Source: Azospirillum ramasamyi (GTDB lineage Bacteria; Pseudomonadota; Alphaproteobacteria; Azospirillales; Azospirillaceae). Taken from it: a stretch of 64,000 bases of DNA. A program made the translations under genes and the position numbers. The notes below the pieces were generated by a model, which saw nothing but the letters and a program-made list of their open reading frames with translations, ran no database searches and was not told the DNA's origin. How positions within the stretch are numbered: the stretch's first letter is position 1; each line of letters opens with the position of its first letter. The stretch spans positions 1 through 64,000 of the forward strand of contig NZ_CP029830.1 in assembly GCF_003233655.1 (NCBI RefSeq). The letters run 5' to 3'. Below are positions 7,985 through 16,304 of this stretch, piece after piece.

Positions 7985-9121
7985 ATGCGGCGCGCGCTTC
8001 CTCTTCTGATCGGCCTGCTGGCCGCATCGTCCTGCCTGTCGTCCGCCGCACGGGCCGACGACACGCTGTCCTTTCCGGTGCTGGTGCCGCTGACCGGCTT
8101 CCTGTCGCTGGAGGGAACCAGCCAGCGCAACGGTGCGGTGCTGGCGCTGCAGCAGACCCCGGCCGGCGTCGCCATCGCCTCCGACATCGTCGATACCGGC
8201 ACCTCGCCCGAAGCGGCGGTGACGGCGCTGGAGCGCGCCGCCGGCCGCGGCACGGTCGGGGCGGTCGCCGCCAGCATGCTCGGCACCCAGATGCTGGCGA
8301 TGCTGCCGCTGGCGGAGGAACTGAAGCTGCCGCTGGTCACCGTGTCGGGCACCGCCTCGATCACCGAGCAGGGCAACCCTTGGGTCTTCCGCTTCTTCCC
8401 CGGCGACGCCGTGACCAAGGCCGCCCATGCCCGCTATGTGGTGGAGGAACTGGGCAAGCGGCAGCCCGCCGTCATCTACCAGACCACCGCCTATGGGCAG
8501 AGCGGCAAGGCGCATCTCGACGCCGCCTTCAAGGAGCTGGGCGTCACCCCGGTGTTCGAGGAGGGGGTGGACCCGGCGGCCAAGGATCTGCTGCCGGTTC
8601 TGACCAAGGCGCTGGCCGCCAAGCCCGACGTGCTGGTGCTGCATCTGCATTCCGGCCCGACCGCCCTGCTGTTGCGGCAGGCGTCGTCCAGCGGGGTGGC
8701 CGTGCCCATCGTCGCCGGCTCCGCCATGCATCAGCCGAGCACCGCGGCCCTGCTGGAACCGGCCGAGCTGAAGGGCGTCTGTGCCGAGACCGCGGCCTCG
8801 CCCATTTCCGGCGACACGCCGGAGGTCAAGGCGTTCACCGACTCCTACCGCGCCGCCTTCGGCAAGGAACCGGACGCCTTCGCGCTCGGCCAGTATGACG
8901 GCATGACCATGGTGCTGGAGGCGGTGAAGGCCGGCGCTCGCACACCGGATGCCATCGCCAAGACGCTGTCGACGGAGACCTTCAAGGGCCTCGCCATGAC
9001 CTACAAATCCGACGGCAAGGGCAACATGGCCCATTCCGCCGTCATCGTCTGCTATGACGGGACCAGCCGCGTGCCGGTGGTGGCGAAGCGGTACGACAAC
9101 CCCGCGCTCGCGGCGAAGTGA
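7985..9121 (+). CDS. Liv-type periplasmic binding protein under TPP riboswitch control
   Basis: A 378-residue type I periplasmic binding protein of the LivK/branched-chain amino acid family. Residues 1-24 form a signal peptide ending near SSAARA. The mature part has the two-lobe pattern: FPVLVPLTGFLSLEGTSQRNG at the start, VGAVAASMLGTQMLAMLPLAEE, then PLVTVSGTASITEQGNPWVFR and the hinge-region strand QPAVIYQTTAYGQSG. The ATG at 7985 has AAGGAG 7 bases upstream, directly after the TPP riboswitch. It is the first gene of a four-gene transporter operon. The family usually binds amino acids, amides, urea or aromatic acids. The riboswitch argues that the ligand here is thiamine, a degradation product or a precursor such as a pyrimidine or thiazole. 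That assignment is inference. Confidence 0.88.
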   Translation: MRRALPLLIGLLAASSCLSSAARADDTLSFPVLVPLTGFLSLEGTSQRNGAVLALQQTPAGVAIASDIVDTGTSPEAAVTALERAAGRGTVGAVAASMLGTQMLAMLPLAEELKLPLVTVSGTASITEQGNPWVFRFFPGDAVTKAAHARYVVEELGKRQPAVIYQTTAYGQSGKAHLDAAFKELGVTPVFEEGVDPAAKDLLPVLTKALAAKPDVLVLHLHSGPTALLLRQASSSGVAVPIVAGSAMHQPSTAALLEPAELKGVCAETAASPISGDTPEVKAFTDSYRAAFGKEPDAFALGQYDGMTMVLEAVKAGARTPDAIAKTLSTETFKGLAMTYKSDGKGNMAHSAVIVCYDGTSRVPVVAKRYDNPALAAK

Positions 9122-9125
9122 GCGG

Positions 9126-9998
9126 ATGGCGGCGCTTCAACTGCTGGTCAACGGCGTCGCGCTGGGGGCGGCCTATGCCCTGGTGGCGCTGGGCTTCGTG
9201 CTGGTGCTCAACGCCACCTCGGCGGTGAATTTCGCCCAGGGCGACCTTGTGATGGCCGGCGGGCTGCTGGCGGTGGCGCTGGCGCCGCTGATCCCGCTGC
9301 CGGGCATCGCCCTGCTGCCGGTGGTGCTGGCGCTGATGGCGGCGCTCGGGCTGCTGCTGGCGCTGGCGGCCTATCTGCCGCTGCGCCGCCGGCCGCCGGT
9401 GTCGGTCTTCATCAGCACCATCGCCATCGGCATCATCCTGCAGAACGGCGCGGCCATCCTGTTCGGGCCGGAACCGCGCGCCGCGCCGCCGCTGTTCGGC
9501 GACAACACGCTTTACCTGGGCGGGCTGGCGGTTCCCGAGCAGTCACTCGCCATCGTCGCGGTGGCGGCGCTGCTGATCGGCGCGCAGCAATGGGTGTTCG
9601 CCCGCACGCAGCTGGGTCGCCGGCTGCGCGCCACGGCGCAGGACCCCGAGATGGCGCGGGCCTGCGGCGTCCCCGTCACCGCGATGATCCTGGTGACCTT
9701 CGCCATCGGAGCCGCCTGCGCCGGGGCGGCCGGGCTGCTGCTGGCCAACCGCTATTTCGTCACCCCGACCGCAGGCGGGGACCTGATCTTGAAGGCGTAC
9801 ATCGCGGTGACCATCGGGGGCTGGGGCTCCGTGCCGGGGGCGGTGGTCGGGGCGCTGCTGATCGCGCTGTTCGAAGTGGGGGTGTCGTCGGTGCTGTCGT
9901 ATCCGGTGGCGCTGGGCGCGCTGTACCTGACGCTGCTGGCGATCCTGGTGCTGCGCCCGCAGGGCCTGTTCGGCGAAGCGGTGCGGCGCCGTGGCTGA
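9126..9998 (+). CDS. ABC transporter permease, LivH family
   Basis: A 290-residue membrane permease with the LivH start LLVNGVALGAAYALVALGFVLVLNATSAVNFAQGDLVM cut into the usual first two helices, and the cytoplasmic coupling region RLRATAQDPEMARACGVPV near residue 165 with the conserved acidic and glycine positions. The end, VGALYLTLLAILVLRPQGLFG-like, is typical. It starts 4 bases after the binding-protein stop (ATG at 9126) and its stop overlaps the GTG of the next gene. It should pair with the LivM half of the fusion that follows. Confidence 0.9.
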   Translation: MAALQLLVNGVALGAAYALVALGFVLVLNATSAVNFAQGDLVMAGGLLAVALAPLIPLPGIALLPVVLALMAALGLLLALAAYLPLRRRPPVSVFISTIAIGIILQNGAAILFGPEPRAAPPLFGDNTLYLGGLAVPEQSLAIVAVAALLIGAQQWVFARTQLGRRLRATAQDPEMARACGVPVTAMILVTFAIGAACAGAAGLLLANRYFVTPTAGGDLILKAYIAVTIGGWGSVPGAVVGALLIALFEVGVSSVLSYPVALGALYLTLLAILVLRPQGLFGEAVRRRG

Positions 9999-11772
9999 GC
10001 GGTCCTTGCCATGCATCCCCCTCACCCCAACCCTCTCCCCGGGGGGGAGAGGAAGGCTCGTCGGGGCGGAGAGTATCGCGCTGTTCGCAGGCGCCCTCGC
10101 TCTCCTGGTCTACGCGCTCGCTTTCGCCTCGCCCTACGGCCTGCGCGTCCTGACCGTCGCCGGGGTCTATGCGCTGGCGGCTTTCGGATTCCAGATCGTC
10201 TTCGGCCTTGGCGGCGCGTTGTCTCTGGCGCAGGGCGCCTTCTTCGGCGTCGGCGCCTATGTGACGGGCATCCTTGGCAGCCGCTACGGGCTTGGCTTCG
10301 AGGCGACCTTCCCGCTGTCGATGCTGGTGCCGCTGCTGCTGGCGCTGCCGATCGGGCTGGCGGTGCTGCGGCTGGAGTCGCATTATTTCGCCCTGGCGAC
10401 GCTGGGCATCGCCCAGGTCCTTCATCTGCTTGCGGTCAACCTGCCGGAGCTGACCGGCGGCTCCAACGGATTGGCCGGGGTGCCGGCGGTGGTGCTGTTC
10501 GGCTGGACGGTGCCGCGCGGCTTGCCGATGGCGGCGCTGGTCTGGGGGCTGGTGGCGCTGGGCGGACTGGTCGGGTGGCTGCTGGCGCGCGGGCGGCTCG
10601 GCCGGTCGCTGACGATGCTGCGCGACGATCCTCTGGCGGCGGGAACCTTGGGGCTCGACGTCGGGCGGCTGCGGCTGACCGCCTTCGGCATCAGCGCCCT
10701 GTTCGCCGGAGCGGCGGGGGCGCTGGCGGTCCATACCCAGCGCGTCGTCTCGCCGGAGGTGCTGGAATTCCCGGTCATGGTCTCCATCCTCACCATCGCC
10801 ATCGTCGGCGGGCGGGGGCGGATGGCCGGCGCGGTGCTGGGCGCGGTGCTGCTGCTGCATCTGCCGGAATGGTTCCGCTTCCTGGAGCGCGGCTATCTGG
10901 TGGTCTACGGGATGGCCCTGCTGCTGACCATTCTGCTGGCGCCCGACGGCCTGACCGGACTGCTCGACCGCGCCGCCGGGCGCCTGTTCGGCCGCAACGC
11001 CCGCGCCCTGCCTGAGGCGCGCGAACCGCCCCGGCCACCCGCATCGGCGGACGGGCTGACGGTGGAGGGGCTTGCCAAGTCCTTCGGCGGCGTACGGGCG
11101 GTGGACGGCGTGTCGCTGGAACTGCGGCCGGGCGGCATCACCGGGCTGATCGGCCCCAACGGGTCGGGCAAGACCACGGTCATCAACCTGCTGTCGGGGC
11201 TGGAGCGCCCGGATTCCGGGCGGGTGCGGCTCGGCGGGCGGGACGTCACCGGTGCCCGCGCCGACCGGCTGGCCTGTGCCGGACTGGCCCGCAGCTTCCA
11301 GGCGGCGACCCTGCCGGAAGGGGCCGGCGTGCTGGAGGCGGTGGCCGCCGCCCGGCTGGCTTTCGATCCCGATGCGGCGACTGCGGAGGCGCATGCCCGC
11401 TGGGCGCTCGACCGGCTGGGCGTCGGCGATCTTGCCGGGCAGAGCTGCGACGGGTTGCCGGCGGCGCTGCGGCGGCGGGTGGAGCTGGCTCGCGCCCTGG
11501 TCCGCCGGCCGGCCGTCCTGCTGCTCGACGAGCCCGCCGCCGGGCTGACCGATGGCGAGAAGGCGGAACTGGCCGCGTTGCTGCGCGACCTTGCGGGGGA
11601 GGGGATGGCGGTCCTGCTGGTGGAGCATGACATGGGCTTCCTGCTGCCGCTGGCCGGCCGGGTGCTGTGCCTCGACCGCGGGCGGGTGATCTATGACGGC
11701 CCGGCCGGCGGGGTGCGCCGGGATCCGGTGGTGGCGGCGGCCTATCTGGGCCGGGCGGGTGACGCTCAATGA
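9991..11772 (+). CDS. Fused ABC permease and ATPase (LivM-LivG)
   Basis: One frame of 593 residues joins a LivM-type permease (about residues 28-325) to a LivG-type ATPase (about 350-593). The permease has SPYGLRVLTVAGVYALAAFGF, GLGGALSLAQGAFFGVGAY and LRDDPLAAGTLGLDV. The ATPase has Walker A GPNGSGKTT, the LivG-type ARSFQ and Walker B LLLDEPAAGLTDG, but the ABC signature, normally like LSYGQQ, reads GLPAALRRRVELARAL. The GTG start at 9991 overlaps the LivH stop. Residues about 8-22 are coded by a palindromic repeat (10016-10053), so the first helix only begins after it; no better in-frame start is seen. LivM-LivG fusions are known in this family. It probably forms half of a full transporter with LivH and LivF. 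Confidence 0.88.
   Translation: MAERSLPCIPLTPTLSPGGRGRLVGAESIALFAGALALLVYALAFASPYGLRVLTVAGVYALAAFGFQIVFGLGGALSLAQGAFFGVGAYVTGILGSRYGLGFEATFPLSMLVPLLLALPIGLAVLRLESHYFALATLGIAQVLHLLAVNLPELTGGSNGLAGVPAVVLFGWTVPRGLPMAALVWGLVALGGLVGWLLARGRLGRSLTMLRDDPLAAGTLGLDVGRLRLTAFGISALFAGAAGALAVHTQRVVSPEVLEFPVMVSILTIAIVGGRGRMAGAVLGAVLLLHLPEWFRFLERGYLVVYGMALLLTILLAPDGLTGLLDRAAGRLFGRNARALPEAREPPRPPASADGLTVEGLAKSFGGVRAVDGVSLELRPGGITGLIGPNGSGKTTVINLLSGLERPDSGRVRLGGRDVTGARADRLACAGLARSFQAATLPEGAGVLEAVAAARLAFDPDAATAEAHARWALDRLGVGDLAGQSCDGLPAALRRRVELARALVRRPAVLLLDEPAAGLTDGEKAELAALLRDLAGEGMAVLLVEHDMGFLLPLAGRVLCLDRGRVIYDGPAGGVRRDPVVAAAYLGRAGDAQ
10016..10053 (+). repeat. Dispersed palindromic repeat inside a coding frame
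   Basis: CCCTCACCCCAACCC is followed by the palindrome CCTCTCCCC (10032-10040) and GGGGAGAGG (10044-10052). This is the form of intergenic repeat common in high-GC proteobacteria, and a related palindrome lies at 591-615. Here it lies within the first codons of the LivM-LivG fusion and is read as LTPTLSPGGRG. It overlaps the LivH-LivM junction, where it may once have been intergenic. Confidence 0.75.
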
Positions 11773-11797
11773 GTGAAAGTCGCAATGAGTGAAAGTC
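11767..11797 (+). repeat. 16-bp tandem duplication at the LivF start
   Basis: CAATGAGTGAAAGTC occurs at 11767-11781 and again at 11783-11797, a tandem step of 16 bases. The first copy holds an ATG overlapping the stop of the LivM-LivG gene, but its frame closes at codon 8. The second copy holds the ATG at 11785 that opens the LivF frame. The duplication therefore appears to have created a decoy start and moved the working start downstream. Confidence 0.85.
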
Positions 11798-12501
11798 ATG
11801 CAGGCGCGCTGCTGTCCGTCCGCGGCCTGACCGCCGGCTATGGCGGGGCGACGGCGCTCGACGGCGTGTCGCTGACCGTCGCGGCGGGAGAGACGGTGGC
11901 GCTGCTCGGCGCCAACGGGGCCGGGAAATCGACGCTGCTGAAGGCGCTGCTCGGCCTCGTGCCGGCGCGTGGGGAGTTGAGCTTCGACGGTGCCGATCTC
12001 GGCCCGCTGGCGACGGAGGCGCGGGTCCGGCGCGGCATCGGCTATGTGCCGGAGGGGCGGCGGGTCTTCCCCGGCATGAGCGTGCGCGACAATCTGGAAG
12101 TGGCCGGCCTGCCCGCCGCCCGTGACCGCGCGCGGGATGTCGAGCGTGTCTTCGCCCTGTTCCCCGATCTGGCGGCCAAGAGCCGGGAAAGCGCGTGGCG
12201 CCTGTCCGGCGGGCAGCAGCAGATGCTGAGCCTTGGCCGTGCGCTGATGGGGCGGCCGCGCCTGCTGCTGCTGGACGAACCGTCGTTGGGCCTGTCGCCC
12301 AAGCTGGCCGACGAGGTTTTCGCCGCGGTCGGCCGCATCTCCTCCGCCGGCACCGCCGTGCTTCTGGCCGAGCAGAGCGCGGCGCGTGCCCTGGCGGTCG
12401 CCCCGCGCGCCGTCCTGCTGCGGCTGGGCCGGGTGGTGGGCGACGGGCCGGTGGCGGCGCTGTCGGAAGAGGCGCTGCGCGATGCGTTCTTCGGCGTTTA
12501 A
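11785..12501 (+). CDS. ABC transporter ATPase, LivF family
   Basis: A 238-residue ATPase completing the TPP-riboswitch operon. Walker A is GANGAGKST near residue 44, followed by the LivF-type GIGYVPEGRRVFPGMSVRDNL, the signature LSGGQQQML, and Walker B LLLDEPSLGLSP. Unlike its LivG partner all nucleotide-site motifs are canonical. A GTG at 11773 directly after the upstream stop gives a 4-residue longer product; the ATG at 11785 matches the family start better. With LivH and the LivM-LivG fusion it makes a complete heterodimeric importer. Confidence 0.9.
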   Translation: MSESHAGALLSVRGLTAGYGGATALDGVSLTVAAGETVALLGANGAGKSTLLKALLGLVPARGELSFDGADLGPLATEARVRRGIGYVPEGRRVFPGMSVRDNLEVAGLPAARDRARDVERVFALFPDLAAKSRESAWRLSGGQQQMLSLGRALMGRPRLLLLDEPSLGLSPKLADEVFAAVGRISSAGTAVLLAEQSAARALAVAPRAVLLRLGRVVGDGPVAALSEEALRDAFFGV

Positions 12502-12627
12502 GGCAAATCCGCTGCGTGTCCTGTGCAACAGGTGTCGGCCTCCTGCAACAGGACGGGCGGTTGGGCTTGCGGAGGGGGGCGGGCGCGGATAGCTTCGCCG
12601 CCATAACCATCCATGGATTACCTCGTC

Positions 12628-13896
12628 ATGACCGCCCGTTACGCTGCTTCGCTGTCCGCGCTTCTCCTGCTGGGTGTGGCGGCGGCGCCGGCGATGGCCG
12701 AACTGGTGCCGGTCGAGCCGGGCATTCCGCCTGCCGCCTATTACGGCCTGCCGGTGCCCGAGGCAGAGATCGTGGTCCCCGGCGGACCGGCGCCGGGTGA
12801 GAGGCCCGGCGACAAGCAGGCTACCGCGGCCCCGGACAAGCCCGATGGGCCGGGCGAACTGATCGAAAGCTGGAACGGCGGCGCCGCCAAGAAGAAGGAC
12901 GGCAGCTTCGCCTATTGCGTGGCGGAGGGGGAATTCACCACCGGCCATGTGCTGATGTTCGCCCGCAGCCCCAGGGGCGAGACCAACATCGGCATCGGCA
13001 TCCCCGGCGCCGACCTGCCCAAGGGCGGCGAATGGCCGGTCACCATCGAGGTGGACAAGAAGCTGAAGCGCGAACGGGTCGCCATCGCCTCTCAGCCGGA
13101 CATGCTGGTGGTGTCCAACGGCAAGGACGAGGAACTGGTCAACGCCCTGATGGGCGGCAGCGAGTTGATGGTGTCGTCGGCGACGGACCGCATCGCCTTC
13201 AAGCTGTCCGGCACCAAGAAGGTGCTGGGCGACCTGAGAACCTGCGTCGACAAGGGCGGCAACGTCCCGCCGATCAAGGTCGCAGCCGGCCGCCCGGCGG
13301 AGAAGAAGAACCGCCTGCCGGAAGGATTGGACAGCCTGCTGACCGCGGCGGGCGTGCATGACGCCGAACTGGTGCCGATGGACAGGATCCCGCAGGAGCG
13401 CCGCCCGGCCGACGTCGCCTGGCGCTTCGGCCCCATCGTCGGCGGCATCCGCGAGCGCGCGGTGGGTGAGGAGGCCAGGATCGACGAATTGTCGGACGGC
13501 TTCGCCGACGCCATGAAGCAGCGGTGCGAAGGCACCCCGACGGTCAACCTGAACCCGTCCGAACAGGCCGGTTCGGTCTGGCTGCGCACCGGCTCGGTCG
13601 AATGCGCCATGCCCCAGGGCAAGCTGCACGTAACGCTGAACTTCCTGCTGTCGCAGCGCCGCCTGTTCACCGTGATCTTCCACGAGGCGGCCGAACCGGA
13701 CGTGGAACTGGCCGAGAAGGTGAGCGACAACCTCACCCAGGTCCTGCGCCGCGCCGGCACCGCTCCCGCCGCCGCGCCGGCGGTTCCCCAGGCAGCCGAG
13801 CCCGCTCCCAACGCTGACGCTCCCGCCGCGGCGCAGGCGGATTCCGCTCCGGCGACGGTGAAACCGCAGGCGAAACCGCAGCCCGGCAAGTCCTGA
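12628..13896 (+). CDS. Secreted protein of unknown function
   Basis: A 422-residue protein starting with a clear signal peptide (residues 1-25, ending APAMAE). A proline-rich linker is followed by a domain with FAYCVAEGEFTTGHVLMFARSP and a VTIEVDKKLKRERVAIAS strand that weakly recalls the invasion-associated locus B (IalB) fold. A second domain with paired cysteines (QRCEGTP and SVECAMPQG) comes next, then an Ala/Pro/Gln-rich tail. An upstream ATG at 12613 would put five residues in front of the signal. I do not recognise the protein. It stands alone, 126 bases after the transporter operon, and could be the last gene of that transcript. Confidence 0.7.
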   Translation: MTARYAASLSALLLLGVAAAPAMAELVPVEPGIPPAAYYGLPVPEAEIVVPGGPAPGERPGDKQATAAPDKPDGPGELIESWNGGAAKKKDGSFAYCVAEGEFTTGHVLMFARSPRGETNIGIGIPGADLPKGGEWPVTIEVDKKLKRERVAIASQPDMLVVSNGKDEELVNALMGGSELMVSSATDRIAFKLSGTKKVLGDLRTCVDKGGNVPPIKVAAGRPAEKKNRLPEGLDSLLTAAGVHDAELVPMDRIPQERRPADVAWRFGPIVGGIRERAVGEEARIDELSDGFADAMKQRCEGTPTVNLNPSEQAGSVWLRTGSVECAMPQGKLHVTLNFLLSQRRLFTVIFHEAAEPDVELAEKVSDNLTQVLRRAGTAPAAAPAVPQAAEPAPNADAPAAAQADSAPATVKPQAKPQPGKS

Positions 13897-13957
13897 CGGA
13901 ACACTCGCCCGTCCGGCCCATTGTCCAAGGACGGATGGGCCATCAGTCAGCGTGATC

Positions 13958-15799
13958 ATGCCGGACAATTCAGCTTCGATCGACGGAGTGGGCGAAAACG
14001 CCCGCGCCGGCAGCGATTCTCATGCGGCGCTCGACGCGTCGGCCGCGACCACCATGTCCGACCGTTGGAGCGTGCGCAACAGCGTGCTGGCCGTGGTGGC
14101 GCTTGCCTGCCTCGTCGGCGGAGTGGTCGGGCTGGCGGTGGGGGCGCTGCACGAGGCGGTCCTGTTTCTGCAGGCGCTGGCCTTCGGCCTGCCGGATGGG
14201 GAGAAGCTGGGGCAGGGGGTGCCCGACCTGCTGCGGACGCTGGCCGTGCCGGTGGCGGGCGGGCTGCTGCTGGGCATCCTGGCCATGCTGGTGCGGCGCT
14301 GGCGACCCAACGACATCGTCGACGCGGTGGAGGCGAACGCGCTCTACGGCGGCAAGATGTCGCTGATCGACAGCCTGCGCCTGACGGTGACGACCACATT
14401 GTCAAATGCCTCGGGCGCGTCGGTGGGCATGGAGGCGGCCTATACCCAGGCGGGCGCCGGTCTCGCCTCCTCCCTCGGGCAGCGGCTGCGGCTGCGCCGC
14501 GCCGATCTGCGCACGATGGTCGGCTGCGGGGCGGCTGCGGCCATCGCGGCGGCCTACCATGCGCCGCTGGCCGGCGCCTTCTATGCCTTCGAACTGGTGT
14601 TGGGCGGCTATACGCTGGCGGTGCTGGCCCCCGTGGGCGCGGCGGCGGTGCTGGGGGTGGCGGCATCGGGCCTGCTGACCGGCGGCGAGGTGCCGCTGGC
14701 GCTCGGCCGGCCGGTGGAGATCGCCGGCTGGGATTACGCCGCCTGCGGCGTGGTCGGCTTCCTGGCGGGCTGGCTCAGCATTTTCGCCATGCAGGCGGTG
14801 ACGGTGGCGGAGCGCGGCTTCAAGCGCCTGCCGGTCCCGCGCTGGATGCGCCCGGCGGTCGGCGGGCTGATGGTCGGCGGGCTGGCGCTGGCGGTGCCGG
14901 CGGTGATGGGCAGCGGCCCCGGCGCCGTGCCGCCCGAACTGGCGGGCGGCGCGCTGGCGCTGGCCCTGACGCTGGTGGCGAAGATCCTGGCCTCCGCCGT
15001 GTCGCTGGGCTCGGGGTTCCGCGGCGGCCTGTTCAGCGCCTCCCTGTTCATCGGCGGGCTGTTCGGCGGCCTGCTGAGCGTCGCCACGGCAAGTTTCCTG
15101 CCGGAACTGGGGATCGACGGCGGGCTCCTGCTGCTGGTCGGGATGGGGTCGGTCGCCGCCGGCGTCGTCGGCGCCCCGGTCACCATGGTGCTGCTGGTTC
15201 TGGAGACGACGCAGGACTTATGGGCGGCGTCGGGCGTGCTGATCGGTGTGGTTCTGTCCACCACCGTGGTGCGGCAGGCCTTCGGCTATTCCTTCGCCAC
15301 ATGGCGCTTCCACCTGCGCGGCGTGCCGATCCGCGGCGCCTACGACATCGGCTGGCTGTCGGAACTGACGGCCTTCCGGCTGATGCGGCGCGACGCCAAG
15401 ACGGTGCCCGCCACCCTGACGGTGGAGGCGCTGCGCCGCCTCTACCCGCTGGGCTCCACCAAGACGGTGTTCGCGGTCGACGAATCCGGCAGATATGCCG
15501 GGTTGATCGACATGTCGCAGGTCCATGACCCCGACCAGGACGCGAAAGCCACCGAAACTCCCGTCGGCGCGCTCGCCAGCATGGCGGATGCCGTTCTGAT
15601 GCCCGGCGACGATGCCCGCACCGTGCTGAACCGCTTCGGCACGGCGGAGGTGGAGGCGCTGCCGGTGCTGTCCTCCCCCACCGACCGCCGCATCATCGGC
15701 TATGTGACTGAATCCTTCGCGTTGCGCCGCTATTCCCAGGCGCTGGAGCGCCAGCGCGGCGAGGATCTGGGCGAACGCCGGCTGTGGGGGCGCGATTGA
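13958..15799 (+). CDS. ClC-family chloride channel or antiporter with CBS domains
   Basis: A 613-residue protein: a roughly 30-residue hydrophilic start, a ClC membrane core (about residues 40-450) and a C-terminal pair of CBS domains (about 470-600) that usually sense adenosine nucleotides. The three anion-pore segments are recognisable: SNASGASVGMEA (the gating Glu of the GREGP motif at residue 159, with MEA in place of REGP), the GSGFRGGLFSASLF loop, and the GAPVTMVLLVLE helix. The first pore motif GSGIP of well-studied members is replaced by SNASG. Ion selectivity and transport mode cannot be judged. A GTG two codons earlier is possible. Confidence 0.88.
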   Translation: MPDNSASIDGVGENARAGSDSHAALDASAATTMSDRWSVRNSVLAVVALACLVGGVVGLAVGALHEAVLFLQALAFGLPDGEKLGQGVPDLLRTLAVPVAGGLLLGILAMLVRRWRPNDIVDAVEANALYGGKMSLIDSLRLTVTTTLSNASGASVGMEAAYTQAGAGLASSLGQRLRLRRADLRTMVGCGAAAAIAAAYHAPLAGAFYAFELVLGGYTLAVLAPVGAAAVLGVAASGLLTGGEVPLALGRPVEIAGWDYAACGVVGFLAGWLSIFAMQAVTVAERGFKRLPVPRWMRPAVGGLMVGGLALAVPAVMGSGPGAVPPELAGGALALALTLVAKILASAVSLGSGFRGGLFSASLFIGGLFGGLLSVATASFLPELGIDGGLLLLVGMGSVAAGVVGAPVTMVLLVLETTQDLWAASGVLIGVVLSTTVVRQAFGYSFATWRFHLRGVPIRGAYDIGWLSELTAFRLMRRDAKTVPATLTVEALRRLYPLGSTKTVFAVDESGRYAGLIDMSQVHDPDQDAKATETPVGALASMADAVLMPGDDARTVLNRFGTAEVEALPVLSSPTDRRIIGYVTESFALRRYSQALERQRGEDLGERRLWGRD

Positions 15800-15835
15800 T
15801 CCCCTTATCGGCCCCCATCGGCCCTTCCTATGGCA

Positions 15836-15876
15836 CCGGCAGACGGCGGCGATCGACGCCGGGGGCCGTCTGCCGG
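15836..15876. terminator. 12-bp hairpin between convergent genes
   Basis: CCGGCAGACGGC at 15836-15847 pairs perfectly with GCCGTCTGCCGG at 15865-15876. It lies between the convergent ClC gene and the small leftward gene and lacks a U-run, so it would be an imperfect terminator for either side. Confidence 0.5.
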
Positions 15877-15884
15877 ATAGCCGG

Positions 15885-16304
15885 TCAGCCGCCGTGGAAG
15901 CCCTTCAGCCGCTCCTCGCCACGGCCGATATCGGATTTGAAGTGACCGTTTCTGGCCGCTTCCAGCACATCGTCGATGAAGCTCCGGTATTCGTCGGCGG
16001 CTTGGCCTGAACCGTTCCCCACCGGCGCGACCGAGCCGGCATAGGTGTTGCCGTCGGCGGCGGTGGAGTCGTGAAGGCTGAAGGCGGGGACGAAGATGGT
16101 GTCCCCTTCCGGGTTCCCTTCCGCCACATGGTGCGAAGCGCGGGAGATCTCGACATTTCCATCGGCATCGGGCGCGGAGAGGATCTTCACGCCATGGACG
16201 ACCGTCGATTTGCTGCGCGCGTTCGACGCTGCATCCCGTTCGAAGGTATGGCGGTCATAGATCCGTTCGAAGCTCGACCGGTCGTTGATGTTGGCTTTGG
16301 CCAT
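15885..16304 (-). CDS. Small soluble protein of unknown function
   Basis: A 139-residue protein beginning MAKANINDRSSFERIYDRH. The ATG at 16304 has GGGAGAAAG just upstream on the minus strand, which decides the start over a longer frame to 16370. There is no signal peptide or membrane helix. It is rich in charged residues and contains GVKILSAPDADGNVEISRASH and a C-terminal helix EYRSFIDDVLEAARNGHFKSDIG. I do not recognise a family. It is divergent from the DUF533 gene, with about 215 bases of relatively AT-rich DNA between them that probably carries both promoters. Confidence 0.7.
   Translation of the reverse strand: MAKANINDRSSFERIYDRHTFERDAASNARSKSTVVHGVKILSAPDADGNVEISRASHHVAEGNPEGDTIFVPAFSLHDSTAADGNTYAGSVAPVGNGSGQAADEYRSFIDDVLEAARNGHFKSDIGRGEERLKGFHGG

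Noticed and set aside
9760-13968. A very long open frame on the minus strand, antisense to the Liv-type operon
   Set aside because: High-GC third positions of the real rightward genes leave the opposite strand stop-free. The product is low-complexity His/Arg/Gln sequence with no domain, while the plus strand codes recognisable proteins.
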